A stretch of DNA of 64,000 bases from Hippopus hippopus (lineage: Eukaryota; Mollusca; Bivalvia; Cardiida; Cardiidae), in the NCBI GenBank assembly GCA_946811185.2, contig OX328096.1, forward strand, positions 40,810,252-40,874,251, read 5' to 3'. The notes beneath the pieces were generated by a model that saw only the letters and a program-made list of their open reading frames with translations, was not told the DNA's origin and did not search any database. Numbering within the stretch: position 1 is the first letter of the stretch; every line of letters begins with the position of its first letter. A program made the position numbers and the translations under genes. This document shows, piece after piece, positions 37,109-58,370 of the stretch.

Positions 37109-37779
37109 ATACTTAGCTATATGCAAAATTATACATGTTGCCTTACCTAGCCTAGAAGAAAGAATACGTTATGTGAAAATATAGGGGATACACCCTGTGC
37201 TCAAATTCTGTCGAGAAAATGTCACTGCTAATAGAAAAAGAGGGCGTGTGTACTTTGACAACTTGCCGTGTCAGCATCACGCTTCATCACCTCTGCGACG
37301 AAGCCCAATCTGGATGTAGCCCCTACCCATAAAACTGAAGAGCAGACATTTGCCTATAGTATGGTGTCAATGTCATAACTTACTATAAAGCACCATTACA
37401 AAGTTTAAATCAGCACATATCTTTACTTTGTTTAAAAACCGTGAGAATATGGACACTGATCATATCTATATTTAATAAGGAGAATTCCAAGGTTAGCTTT
37501 ATATCGGAAAAAGCTGGTATTTGTTAACTATTGAAAGGGTAGTGCTTAAAGGCCCAGTAAAGACAAAATATCAAAGCAGATGTCATAATACATTTAAATC
37601 ATACCATTTAAAAGTATGGAAAATATTGTGGAGATGACAGTCTGTTATCATGTGGTCGGGCCATAATGTTAGTCTCTGGCAGAAAAAAGAATTTTAAAAT
37701 CAGGCAAAAAGTAAACAAAAGACACAAGTACCTGGCAGGTTTTAACCTAGTTTTGAAATTAATTTCTCTGTCAGCGACT

Positions 37780-37889
37780 AACACTTGGACCGACCAAACA
37801 ATGACAGATTGTCAACTTCACAATAATGTCCATACTTTTAAATGCTATTATATAAATTCAAATGCATTTAAATACCCGCTTTGTTTACA
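37780..37889 (+). repeat. Left copy of 110-bp duplication flanking the LINE
   Basis: From aacacttggaccgacc to ttgtttaca. Pairs without gaps with 41651-41760 at 99 of 110 positions. It is identical across the same span to the family B copy at 33344-33720. Confidence 0.8.
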
Positions 37890-40800
37890 AAGCAGGAGCA
37901 TGGAAAAGGATTTTGGAAGTTCAATAATTCATTATTAAAAGATAAAGAATATGTCGACTGTATAAACAAAAAATAGATAGCGTAATCTTGCAATATTGTT
38001 TGCCAGTATACAGTACTGAAAATGTTCTAAACGTTGATAAATCACAGTTACAATTTATAATAGATGATCAACTTTTTTTGGAAACATTGTTAATGGAAAT
38101 ACGCGGGGAAACCATTTCATTTTCTACTCATAAAGCCAAAACAAAATGTATAAGAGAAAACTCCATTGAAAAAGAAATTTCCTATTTAGAAAATAATCTT
38201 AATGAAACAAACAAAGACAGGCTATGTTCACTACAATTAGAATTGGAAACTTTAAGGAAGGAAAGGCTAAATGGTTTTTTCATTAGATCAAGATCAAACT
38301 GGATTGATAACGGAGAAAAAGTAACTAATTATTTTTGTAATTTAGAGAAACAGCATGTAGCTTCAAAAACTATGCATTATATAGAAAAAGAAGATGGAAC
38401 TCACATATTTGATCAAAAAGAAATTTTAAAAGAAACCAAAGGATTTTATGAAAATTTATATACTGAACCAAATAACGTTGTTGATTTCGATCTTTCTGAA
38501 CAATTAGCAGGGTGTTCTGTAAAAAAAAAATTAAATGAAAAACAGAAAAAGGATATTGAAGGACTGCTACAATACAATGAGGTCACAGATACCCTAAAGA
38601 ATATGAAAAATGATAAGAGCCCCGGAAATGACGGATTTACTTCAAATTTTTATAAGTTTTTTTGGAATAAGATTGGTCATTTTGTAGTAAAAGCTTTAAA
38701 TCAAGCGTTTATATCTAAATCATTTTCACGGAATGTTAAACTGGGAACAATAACTTGTATTCCGAAAGAAAATAAAGAAAGACAATTTTTAAAAAATTGG
38801 AGACCAATCACGCTTTTAAATGTTCTATATAAACTTGCATCTGGAAGTATTGCTAAAAGAATTAAGAATGTTTTAAATGATATAATTTCAAGTGATCAAA
38901 CGGGTTTTTTACAAGATAGATTCATAGGGGAAAATACCAGATTAGTGTATGATATTATTCAATATTGTGAAGAACATAGAATACCTGGATTGTTAATGTT
39001 AATTGATTTTGAGAAAGCTTTTGACTCCTTATCCTTTAACTTTATTGAACAAACGTTATCTTTTTTTAACTTTGGTGAAATGGTTCGAGAATGGATTAAG
39101 TTATTTTTGTATAATACGGAAGTATGTGTTCAAGTTAACGGTTTTCTTACGGATTATTTCATGGTCAAAAGGGGCTGCAGACAAGGAGATCCAATTTCAG
39201 CATACATTTTTATTCTTTGTACAGAAATTCTTAACATCAAAATAAAAAATGAAAAAAATATCACAGGAATAAAAGTAAAACAACGAGAATACATAATATC
39301 ACAATTTGCAGACGACACAACCCTTTTTTTAGATGGTTCAGAAAAATCGCTCAAAAGTACATTACAGTTACTTGAAAATTTTTCACATATTTCAGGCCTG
39401 AGGGTCAATTTCGATAAAACGAAGCTAATATGGATTGGATGCATGAAATATAGTTCAAGATCTATTAAAACAAAATGGAAACTATCTTGGGGGGAAACAC
39501 AATTTAAATTACTTGGGATACATTTCAATGTTGATCTGAAACAAATGATAAAAAATAATTTTGAACCAAAACTACAAAGCATTAAAAATAGTATATCCTA
39601 CTGGAATAGGAGAAAACTAACTCCTATTGGAAAAATAACTGTAGTTAAAAGCATTTTAATCTCCTTACTTACCAACCTGTTTATTAGTTTACCATCACCA
39701 TCGGATGAATACATGAAAAGTTTAAATGATATGTTATATAAATTCGTATGGGATGGCACGGCTAAAATAAAACGGAGTATTTTTATAAAGAAGTACACAG
39801 AAGGGGGTCTAAAAATGATAGATGTAAATAGCTATAACATGAGTATGAAAATTAAATGGTTAAAAAAACTTGTTGCTAGTGGTAAAGGCGACTGTTATAT
39901 ATTTATTAATGGAATATTTGATACACAAAAATTATTCAATTTAGGTATTTCGTATTGTAAACAAATCGTGAAAACTATTAAAAATGATTTTTGGATTGAT
40001 GTCCTACAGTCTTTTACTACATATATATCGAAATGTAAATTTACAAATTGGGCAGATATAATGAATATGCCATTGTTTTATAATAACAATATCATAATCG
40101 AGTCAAATTACGTCTATGACTCCATAATGTACACTGCCGGTATAAGATATATCAAAGACCTTTTAAATGAAAATGGTCATTTTAAAATTTGGAATGAAAT
40201 CAATAAACTTACCAATAATAAAACAAATTTCTTAAGATACTACAGTTTATTAAACTCAGTTAAGAGCTTCTTGTCGAAGCATCATATACTAATTCAAAAG
40301 AAATTTCTAAATGAATACCATAACCCTAGCATTAACTGTTATTTTTTTTAAATATTAACTAAAAAAGAGATAAACAAACATATTTACAACAAATTAATTG
40401 AGAACAGAGAAACTCCGTCATGTAGAGTCAAGTGGAACTCAATATACAATGATTTAGAAATTGATTGGAATCTAGTTCACGGAAGTGTTTTTAAATGTAC
40501 TCAAGATACTTATACACAATGGTTCCAGACAAGAATAGTTCACAGGATCCTCCCAACAAATTCGCTACTTTTCAAAATGAACTTGATCGATACTAATTTA
40601 TGTACTTTCTGTGGAACACATGAAGAAACACTTTTACATTTGTTCTATAATTGTGATTATATAACGCCTTTGATGAATAAAATTACAACAATATTAAAAA
40701 ATTTTGACCGCAATTTACAAATAAATAGTAGAATTTTTCTTTTGGGCACATATAAAACAAACTTTTTGTTAGACAATTTGCTTTTAGAAGTTAAAAAATA

Positions 40801-40957
40801 TATTTACTTTTGTAGAAATAAAACTTATAAACCGTCACTTATTGGTATGAAGAATTTTCTTACTACCGCTGTGAATATCCATAGTAATACGAAAACGACT
40901 GGGCTTGAAAACTATAAAATGACAATTGTGGAACATATCTTAGAACGCCTTCCATAA
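37890..40957 (+). pseudogene. LINE ORF2 reverse transcriptase, interrupted
   Basis: The main open part is 37988-40348. RT motif A is DFEKAFDSL (Asp codon at 39005), then RGCRQGDPISAYIF, then motif C FADDTTLF (39305-39328), then LRVNFDKTK. TAA at 40349-40351 stops it, but the same frame stays open to 40957 and includes the C-terminal Cys/His segment CTFCGTHEETLLHLFYNC from 40601. Near 37969 a one-base deletion in an A-run separates the N-terminal stretch (37897-37968) from the main frame. Two lesions plus 5' truncation make it inactive. Confidence 0.85.
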
Positions 40958-41059
40958 ATCACTATCGATTTCAGAATAAGCATAGTTTTTTTAAACACAC
41001 AATAAATGATGCCATTTTTTTTTATTTTGCACCAATCAATTTCATCATATTTTTGTTTT

Positions 41060-41100
41060 TCACACACACACACACACACACACACACGCGCGCGCGCACA
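41060..41100. repeat. CA/CG microsatellite in LINE 3' UTR
   Basis: (CA)n about 26 bases then (CG)n about 10 bases then cacacatac. Confidence 0.85.
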
Positions 41101-41180
41101 CATACGCTTTATTGCCACAGATTTTAAACTGAAATTATTTCATTTTTCATAATGCTACCTTTTTGAAAAGATGAATGTAT

Positions 41181-41444
41181 GTGAGCCGTTCTCCGTTAAA
41201 AGGGGGCTTAATGCAACTGCGAGAAGGTATCGACCCAGGTCAGCCTGCGCAGTTCGCGCAGGCTGACCTGGACCGAAACTTTTCGCTAAAGGTCAGTTTT
41301 CTGTATGTCCAAGGACCTAGTGATTAGGTCGGTTTTGAGAAAAAAAGTGGCTGTTGTGGATTCAAAAGTATATGATGGCTTGCTTGGCATGATGGATTAC
41401 GGAGAGGCATCGAGCACCTTTTTGCCAGAGAATGTCTCATATAT
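41181..41444 (+). mobile_element. Family A foldback element inside LINE 3' UTR
   Basis: gtgagccgttctccg ... gagaatgtctcatata; core gcctgcgcagttcgcgcagg at about 41242. Last family A copy in the window; none was seen from here to 64000. Confidence 0.8.
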
Positions 41445-41650
41445 ATTATTGTATGTTTTTATAAGAAAATGTTTTCCTTCATGAAGTTATTGTAAATACG
41501 TTTAAATGTTGTTAAATACGTTTATAGTTTATATCGTTTATATGTTTAGAAATGAAACTAACACTGTCTACTAACAGCTTATGTAAGGTATGGTGGGGGA
41601 TGACCACGACCCCCACGTACCTATTGACGTGGTAAATAAAGCAAAAAAAA

Positions 41651-41760
41651 AACACTTGGACCGACCGTACAATGCCAGATTATCATCTTCACAATAATTT
41701 CCATACTTTTAACTGGTATGATATAAATTCAAATGCATTTAAACACCCGCTTTTTTTACA
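41651..41760 (+). repeat. Right copy of 110-bp duplication flanking the LINE
   Basis: Directly follows the LINE A-tail and runs into the rest of family B. Differs from the left copy at 11 of 110 positions with no indel. Confidence 0.8.
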
Positions 41761-41887
41761 TTTGGCCTTTATTGTTACTTTAATTTCATGGGGGAAAAAA
41801 AAAACCATACGTTTAGCGGAGACTTCTCGAAGTCATACAACAAGGGTGGTTCTAGAATTAAAGGTTAAAACTGACTGACTAAACTTG

Positions 41888-42111
41888 TTAACCCTGTACC
41901 GCACAATGTCGGCTTATAATGACCCCGGAAAAGAAACCTTTTGAAAATATTGTGGGAAAAGGAGAAAATGCTGTTTACCAGCATTTTCTCCTTTTCCCAC
42001 AATATTTTCTACCCTATTAAAGAACAATTATTTCAGCCACATTGAAATTCTTGTCTGCAAATGCTTTCAATTTGGACAAGGCTAAAATTTTGTCGTCTGG
42101 TAAAGGGTTAA
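41888..42111 (+). mobile_element. Family C element, well preserved
   Basis: TTAA at 41888 and 42108; hairpin attgtgggaaaaggagaaaa / mirrored with loop tgtttac. Starts about 105 bp after the split family B element. Confidence 0.82.
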
Positions 42112-42484
42112 GGAAACTTTCAAAGGGAGCGGTGTGTGATGTATGTACCACGTGTACAGTTAGATAATACAACACATGAAAACTAATATCTTGTAACCTT
42201 GACATCAACCATAAAATTTGAATGCCTTGTCGTAAAATCAAAAATGGAAAAAAAGAGATCTCAACAATATAAAAAAAAAAAATAATTAAATAAAGTTTTA
42301 TATCATTTTCATATTCAAGTCTGGCACTGTAACAATAATTCCGCGAACTGGTAATCAGATTTACTCTTAAGTTTTTTTTAGTCGTCTGTCTGTGTTATAA
42401 GTTTATTCCATGATAATCCTTGCTGTTTTTATTCTATCGATACATGTTCGATCATATATCATCGCCAATATAATGTTCAATCAC

Positions 42485-42684
42485 TTAACTCTTATCCTGC
42501 TAAATAAATTAAATGCAACTTTCAAGCCGATAATAAAAACCCGAACATTGCTGTTTTCAACATGTTTTTTGGAGAAAAATAATTCCTTAATCGGACAGTG
42601 TAGATAAAAAATCAGACTGCATGTTCTTGATTGATACTGTCCGCAAAAGGCCAGGGAGTCGCGCTTAGCAGCCTAAGAGTTGAA
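42485..42684 (-). mobile_element. Family D element
   Basis: TTAACTCTTATCCTGCTAAA start; about 25 bp of one core arm deleted. Confidence 0.75.
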
Positions 42685-43733
42685 GGAAAAAGTATAGTTT
42701 TGTAGTCAGGAACAACTGTTGTATGACTTACTGTGCTATGGTTTGGATCAGCTGAATTCATGCCGGAAAGCTTCTTACAATGTCAGACTAATTATTCCCG
42801 ACAGTTTTATTGTCTGTCGTAAACAACAGATAGGCGTAACACGGACAGACTAAGCGGTGTGGTGAGATAGGCGTAGTAAAAGTTCGAAGTATATATCAAT
42901 GAGGGCTGGTTTCAAGAAAAAATGTGCAGATCTACAACAGTACGAGTGATTATTTCCTGTGAGTGCCATAAAAATACTGTTTATTTCGGGCGAAAGTTTC
43001 ATTGAGGCGTCTACATATGTATGGTATAGTATACATCACGTTGAAACTTAAACACGTGGCCTCACAAACATTACATACAAGACTTCCTCATTCCTCAGTC
43101 TGGGGTTACTGTTGAACGTGGGCGAGAGACTTGCTATTTTCGACATACCATTTCAATACCTGCCGTCTTATTACTTTGTGTGAATACATCGGACACATTG
43201 GAGAAAATGGGTGTAACCCTGACTGTGCAATATCAATGAATGAATATCTACATCCGGGAGAAATTTTTGTCTCAATGAAACTATGACAGCCCTCAATCGC
43301 CAACCTGAGTTAATTAAGACAAATTTGCTAACATTGCCTAGTTTTAAAACCATGAGAAAAATTGAATAACATTATCTAAGGACATAATGCTGATACTGCA
43401 TTCTTTGTTTAGTGTTTTATGTTGTTTTCTATAGAACTTTAAACCTATCACGTAGGTCAGTATACCTATCGGTGCAGCAAATATCGGCAATATAAAATTA
43501 GAGATGGCTTCAATTTAAGTCAACTCTTGTACTGTATATGTTCAGTTTAGATCTACCAATTGAACAAAGTAAAAGTTGTTCAAAAGTGAAAATATTTAAG
43601 AATAGGGCCTTTTTTTTTCTCTACAAACACTGAAGAAGAAGTCATTGTTTTGAACAAACATTGCCCGTTTCCTAACAATGTTTTCATAAGCTGTTTTGTT
43701 TTGAAGCATGAAAATCGAAAATGGTGATGGATT
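42685..43733. other. Intergenic, nothing recognised
   Basis: No repeat family member and no coding frame that looks real. Confidence 0.4.
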
Positions 43734-43950
43734 GACTCTTTACCTGACAACAAAATTATAGACAAAGTCTTGTGCAATAGAAAGCACTGAAGGAAGACAA
43801 ATTAAATGTGGCTAAAATGACTCAACTATTCTTTGAAATGGTGGAAACATTTTAGAAAAGGAGAAAATGCTGGTTACCAGCATTTTCTCCTTTCCCTACA
43901 ATGTTTTCAAAAGCCGTTTTTCTCAGGGTTATGAAAACATGTGAATAATT
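43734..43950 (-). mobile_element. Family C element
   Basis: Core aaaggagaaaatgctggtta intact at about 43857-43876; outer end past 43940 eroded. Confidence 0.75.
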
Positions 43951-44042
43951 GGAAAAGAAGTAGAGGATTTTCACATGGATTCATTTTATAACCAAGTTAT
44001 GTCATCGGCTCACTTTTTATATAATTATAACACCAAGTTATA

Positions 44043-44268
44043 TTAACATTTTACAGAACAATTCTGTTTTATTGATCACGAGAATGAAGGCTTTGAAAAA
44101 AATGGGAAAAGGAGAAAATGCTAGAAATCAGCATTTTTACTCCTTTTTCCGTGATGTTTTCTACCCTTTCACAGACAAATCCCATGATTTAGGCCACATT
44201 TAATATGTCATCATCAAACTCTTTCAATATAGATCAGCCTAAAAATTTGTTGCCAGGTTAAGAATTAG
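44043..44268 (+). mobile_element. Family C element
   Basis: TTAACATTTTACAGAACAAT start; core aaatgctagaaatcagcatt, where loop-proximal pairs have decayed. Confidence 0.7.
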
Positions 44269-44692
44269 CACCACTATAGATTACGAAACTGAAACTCATT
44301 TTACAGGAACATTTTGTAATCAGATCTGTAAGGAGGTGCCCTGCGACTGTTATGGTGCTGAAATCAGAAATCCATGTTTCACAACTGTAGAATTTGATAC
44401 AGTGTGGTTGCCCTAGTTAACTGTCCCTTGCCATGGGCTGAAATTCTAGTCTAACTACCGTAAACATATAATGCACAGAAGTGTGTAACATATCAGAGAA
44501 AGAAACAACACTATTGCTGGGAACAAATAGACTATTACCCCTTGTTGTTTTATAGGATAAGTATTCCCTTGTGGTGATATAATGAGACGTTTATGTCGGT
44601 AACAATGTGACCTTACCGTGTCAACAATAGGGCAGTTTACTATAGTGCTTAATGAAAGAAACTTACATACCATTCAGAACTTAAGATGCAGA

Positions 44693-44789
44693 TAGACAGT
44701 GTATATCTATGATTCTGTGCAGTCTGATTTTGATCTACATTGTCTGCATATGCAATTAGATCCAGGTTCAGCGCTACAAGGATTAAAAA
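44693..44789 (-). mobile_element. Family D fragment
   Basis: gacagtgtatatctatgatt, tctgtgcagtctgatttt; one arm partly lost. Confidence 0.5.
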
Positions 44790-44830
44790 CATTATTATTA
44801 TAAATTATTGTCAAGTGCCCATTTTTTTTA

Positions 44831-45059
44831 TTAACTCTTTACCACACAATGACGACTTTTAACACCCCTGAGGAAGAAGCCTTTTGAAAACATTGTGGGA
44901 AAAGGAGAAAATGCTGGTAACCAGCATTTTCTCCTTTTCCCACAAAGTTTTCTACCTAATTTAAGCAAAATTGCACCATTTGAGCCACTTTGAAATTGTC
45001 GTCTGCAAATGCTTTCAATTTGGATAGGTCTAAAATTTTGCTGTGTGGTAATGGGTTAA
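44831..45059 (+). mobile_element. Family C element, well preserved
   Basis: TTAA at 44831 and 45056. The hairpin cattgtgggaaaaggagaaa to tctccttttcccacaa (about 44891-44946) is essentially perfect. Confidence 0.85.
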
Positions 45060-45153
45060 ATATGCCATTGCTCTTTTTCCAAATATGGTATCAATATTGT
45101 AGAGAAAATCATTAATTCCTGCAGATCACCTTTTTGTCATTAGTTATGGTTTT

Positions 45154-45631
45154 TTAACCCTTTACCACACAATCCCGAGTTTTAAAGGGCCTGAGCCATA
45201 GGCCTTTTGAAAACATTGTGGGAAAGGAGAAAATGCTGGTAACCAGCATTTTCTCCTTTTTCCACAATGTTTTCTACTGTTCCAAAAGCAATTTTGTTTT
45301 GTTTTGTTTGAATGGTGATTTACGCCGCTTTTTAACATTATTTCAGTCATATCACGGTGACAGCTCACATATTCATGTTTTCCTGGGTTTCACCAGTACT
45401 AGGCTGGGGCTGTGAAGTGTCTTGCCCAAGGACACTCCTTTAAAAAGCCCAGTGGAGCCAACGGGGCTCGAACGTGGCGCCTCCAGGTCCCAAGTCCCAC
45501 ACCTAACCACTGAGCCACACAGAACCCCCTTCCAAAAGCAAATGTCAATATTTGAGTCATGTAAATTTTGCCGTCTGCAAATGCTTTGAAGTTGGAAAAG
45601 TCTAAAATATTGTCATTTGGTAAAAAGTTAA
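45154..45631 (+). mobile_element. Family C element split by a SINE
   Basis: TTAA at 45154 and 45628. The element is intact except for the SINE and its 12-bp duplication at 45280-45541. Confidence 0.82.
45292..45529 (-). mobile_element. tRNA-derived SINE inserted in a family C element
   Basis: On the minus strand it starts GGGGGTTCTGTG and has an A box TGGCTCAGTGGTTAG (45517-45503), a B box GTTCGAGCCCC (45473-45463) and a central CTTGGGCAAGACACTTC like the shared domain of several animal SINE superfamilies. It ends in a CAAAACAAAA tail. Perfect 12-bp target duplications ttccaaaagcaa lie at 45280-45291 and 45530-45541. Confidence 0.85.
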
Positions 45632-45636
45632 AAGGT

Positions 45637-45864
45637 TTAACTCTTTACCAAACGACAAAATTTTAGACTGGTCCAAATTGAAAGCATTTGCAGACAGCAA
45701 AATTAACATGACTCAAAAATTGAAATTAGTTCTAGGAGAGTAGAAAACATTGTGTGAAAAGGAGAAAATGCTGGTTACCAGCATTTTCTCTTTTTCCCAC
45801 GATGTTTTCAAAAGCCTTCTTTTTCAGGGCCGTGAAAACCAGGGATTGTTTGGGAAAGGGTTAA
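45637..45864 (-). mobile_element. Family C element, well preserved
   Basis: TTAA 45637 and 45861; five bases after the previous copy and in opposite orientation. Core ggagaaaatgctggttacca. Confidence 0.82.
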
Positions 45865-46893
45865 AAGAGCCTGTACAGTAATGGGTCACTATGATGGAAT
45901 TCACAAACACATATTTTTTTTAATGTACTTCTTAAGTCAAACATCTCCATACAAATATAACTGTTTACTTTTTTTTTTCTTCTTTTGCTAAATAGTGTAG
46001 CAGCAAATCTGACTGCTTTCAAAAACAAGATCACCACATGCAGTAGCCAACACTTGGCTGCAGTTGTTTTTAGAAATAGATTGATTTTCAGCGAAAATTC
46101 TATGTCGAAAAAGGGGCCAAATATACTTGGATAGTTACCTGCCCTTTTTGTATGAATTCCCCTTCTGATAGTTAACACTAAGTCTGAGTTTGAAGTAAAC
46201 ATCTTTAGTAATAACAGAGATATTATACCAGAAATGTGTCACCAACACAGATGTCCCTGCCAGAACTGTGACCTTGACCTCTGAACTGGTGACACGGTTG
46301 ATGCACACAACATGTCGTCTATCGATAGTGATCATTTGTGGCAAATTTCATACATACATACATACATTACATACATTATACACATACATACAAAGACACA
46401 CACGGACAGGGTTAACCCTATATGCCCCTATTTTAATGGTTTTGGCATGACGATGTAGATGATGACAGAGCTATGACAAATGCCAAAACATTGTCATATT
46501 CTTCAAAAACAGGCCAGCTAGAAATCAGTACTGCTGTTCCATTTTTTTCTGGAGGTAGGCCCCTTACAGCAAATAATTCTCCAGTCAATACATAATCTTC
46601 TGCAGGCTTTTTTTCATCTAGCAGCAGACCACATATTGACAATATGTGGCAAAAGAAGATACTGCCCATACAGAGTGATTTTTCCTTTTGGCACTATATT
46701 TCCACATGTAAGAATGTTTTAAACCTTAGTCTATCTCCAACATCCCTGTTTCAAGAGGAAATAAGCAAATTGTAATGGCATGCAAAGAAGAGATTTCACC
46801 AGAAATGATAGTACTAAAATTTCTTCAAAGTAATATCACAACATCCCTGAATTGAAAAAAAAGAAAAAAGAAATTGTCACAGTTCAATCTACT
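45865..46893. other. RNLS 3' flank
   Basis: Probably includes the RNLS 3' UTR near 46893 downward. An open minus-strand frame 46433-46669 has a plausible composition but no recognised domain, no clear splice acceptor and no link to renalase. Confidence 0.35.
46100..46395. repeat. Interspersed repeat ending in a CATA microsatellite
   Basis: accttgacctctgaactggt, gttgatgcacacaacatgtc, gatcatttgtggcaaatttc, then catacatacatacat. Resembles a common molluscan non-coding repeat from memory. Not coding. Confidence 0.4.
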
Positions 46894-57233
<10,340 letters not shown>

Positions 57234-58199
57234 GACATTAACGTTCCTGTAAGATTTCCAATTTCATAGATGTCAAACAAGCCGGAAACCAGCACCCTTC
57301 TCTTCAACTTTACTCAAAAGTGATACCAATTTTCACATGAAACAATTTTTGCAACCTTTTAGATGAGAATTACTTTGTAATTTTTTGTTTCAAGTGCAGG
57401 AGCTAGAGTGTTTAGCCAACTTTGCATCGAATTTACTCTTTGTAGGTCATTTAAAAAAAAAAAAAGACTTGCTAGATTAGTCAATTAATGGTCAATTTTG
57501 AACATCAATTCACGAACCTTTGTTGTTGTTTTTTTTCAGTAAAGCATATTAAATTAGAACTAGATCTTGAAGAATATTGCTGATTTAAATCAAACTAGGT
57601 AGATCTATAGTTTAACAAAAAACGGGTATTTGTAACACAAGACTATCCAGATCTATAGGTCTTGTCCAGAAAGTCCAGGTAGACTAGATCTAGATCAACC
57701 TCTACTCTAGATCTCAATCTCGTCTTTTTACAGGGATCTGATTGACAAAATGTGAGACGGGAGAAAAATTCCCTGCCCCCCTCCCCCCAGTTCAGTTTTA
57801 AAATATATCGTTTTCAGCAGATCCTTCCTCTCTGGGTCACTTTTGAATATTCATGAATTCGAAAATCAACTTGGAAACGGAGAAGCGGAAAAAAAACACG
57901 ACCCTGTTTTTAAGAGGATAAATGGACTATCTAGAGTAATTAAATCCATGTACCATCGAATATTTTCTATTAAATTCCTTTCATATATTCTTTAGATGTG
58001 ACCGACTACTTGACCTTGGACTTTGGCATAGCTCCCCATTCAAAAATTTCAATAGGAAAGGAATTGACGTCACGTGACCAAGATCCTGTCTAGACATTGG
58101 TTATATGCGTTTACAACAAAATCCATGAATGCACTCAGCTGTGGCATACCGCAGTCTACTACAGTCAATTATTGTCGACAGTTCGTTTATGTGTGAAAC
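57234..58199. promoter_or_regulatory. Shared divergent promoter interval RNLS/GALK1
   Basis: 966 bp separate the two start codons and no other coding exon is visible. The interval holds a cluster of TAGATC/AGATCT motifs at about 57555-57715, a C-rich patch near 57775-57788, and a CRE/E-box composite at 58065-58078. No TATA box is obvious. Transcription starts cannot be placed. Confidence 0.6.
58065..58078. promoter_or_regulatory. Overlapping CRE (TGACGTCA) and CLEAR-type E-box (GTCACGTGAC)
   Basis: TGACGTCACGTGAC contains a perfect 8-bp CRE palindrome (58065-58072) and a perfect 10-bp palindrome (58069-58078) equal to the TFEB/MITF CLEAR consensus, sharing four bases. It lies 122 bp before the GALK1 ATG. 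Function is inferred from motif identity only. Confidence 0.5.
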
Positions 58200-58370
58200 A
58201 TGGCCGGTTTACAAACTCCGATTCCTGATATAGAGGACTTAATCAAAACTGCATCGGAAGCTTTTAAAGGTAAGTATGGAGCCGCTCCAACAGTGTCTGC
58301 CTGTGCCCCGGGAAGGGTGAACTTGATCGGCGAACATACGGATTACAATGATGGATTTGTGTTTCCCATG
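58200..58370 (+). CDS. GALK1: Galactokinase first coding exon
   Basis: ATG at 58200 in good context (gaaacATGGCC), 57 codons, donor GTATGT at 58371 in phase 0. Encodes a short N-terminus, [18 protein letters not shown] and the galactokinase signature [20 protein letters not shown], which contacts galactose in the family. Family knowledge: ATP-dependent phosphorylation of galactose at C1, first committed step of the Leloir pathway, cytosolic. GALK1 is favoured over the GalNAc-kinase paralogue by the short N-terminus, but this is not certain. No second exon was recognised up to 64000, so intron 1 exceeds 5.6 kb. Confidence 0.92.

Larger units (their letters stand above)
37890..41650 (+). mobile_element. 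5'-truncated L1/Tx1-like LINE with A-tail
   Basis: Begins inside ORF2, just upstream of the RT region (GFWKFNNSLLKDKEYV is readable), and has lost ORF1 and the endonuclease. It ends with a hairpin-forming 3' UTR (ccacgacccccacgtacc... gacgtgg), aataaagc and an A-run at 41643-41652. A 110-bp direct duplication flanks it. L1/Tx1 assignment is by the style of the RT and the ORF2 C-terminus. Confidence 0.8.
37546..41783 (+). mobile_element. Three-level nest: family B element, LINE inside it, family A element inside the LINE
   Basis: A TTAA-bounded family B element (37546-37889, continuing at 41651-41783) is split by a LINE (37890-41650). The LINE 3' UTR is in turn split by a family A foldback element (about 41181-41444). 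The B sequence stops at tttaca at 37889 and resumes to its normal TTAA end at 41780-41783. Order of insertion: B, then LINE, then A. Confidence 0.75.

Noticed and set aside
39154..39582. Minus-strand frame opposite the LINE RT
   Set aside because: Shadow of the reverse transcriptase frame.
46433..46669. Minus-strand open frame downstream of RNLS
   Set aside because: No renalase similarity, no convincing acceptor, and RNLS already ends with its conserved C-terminus at 46894.
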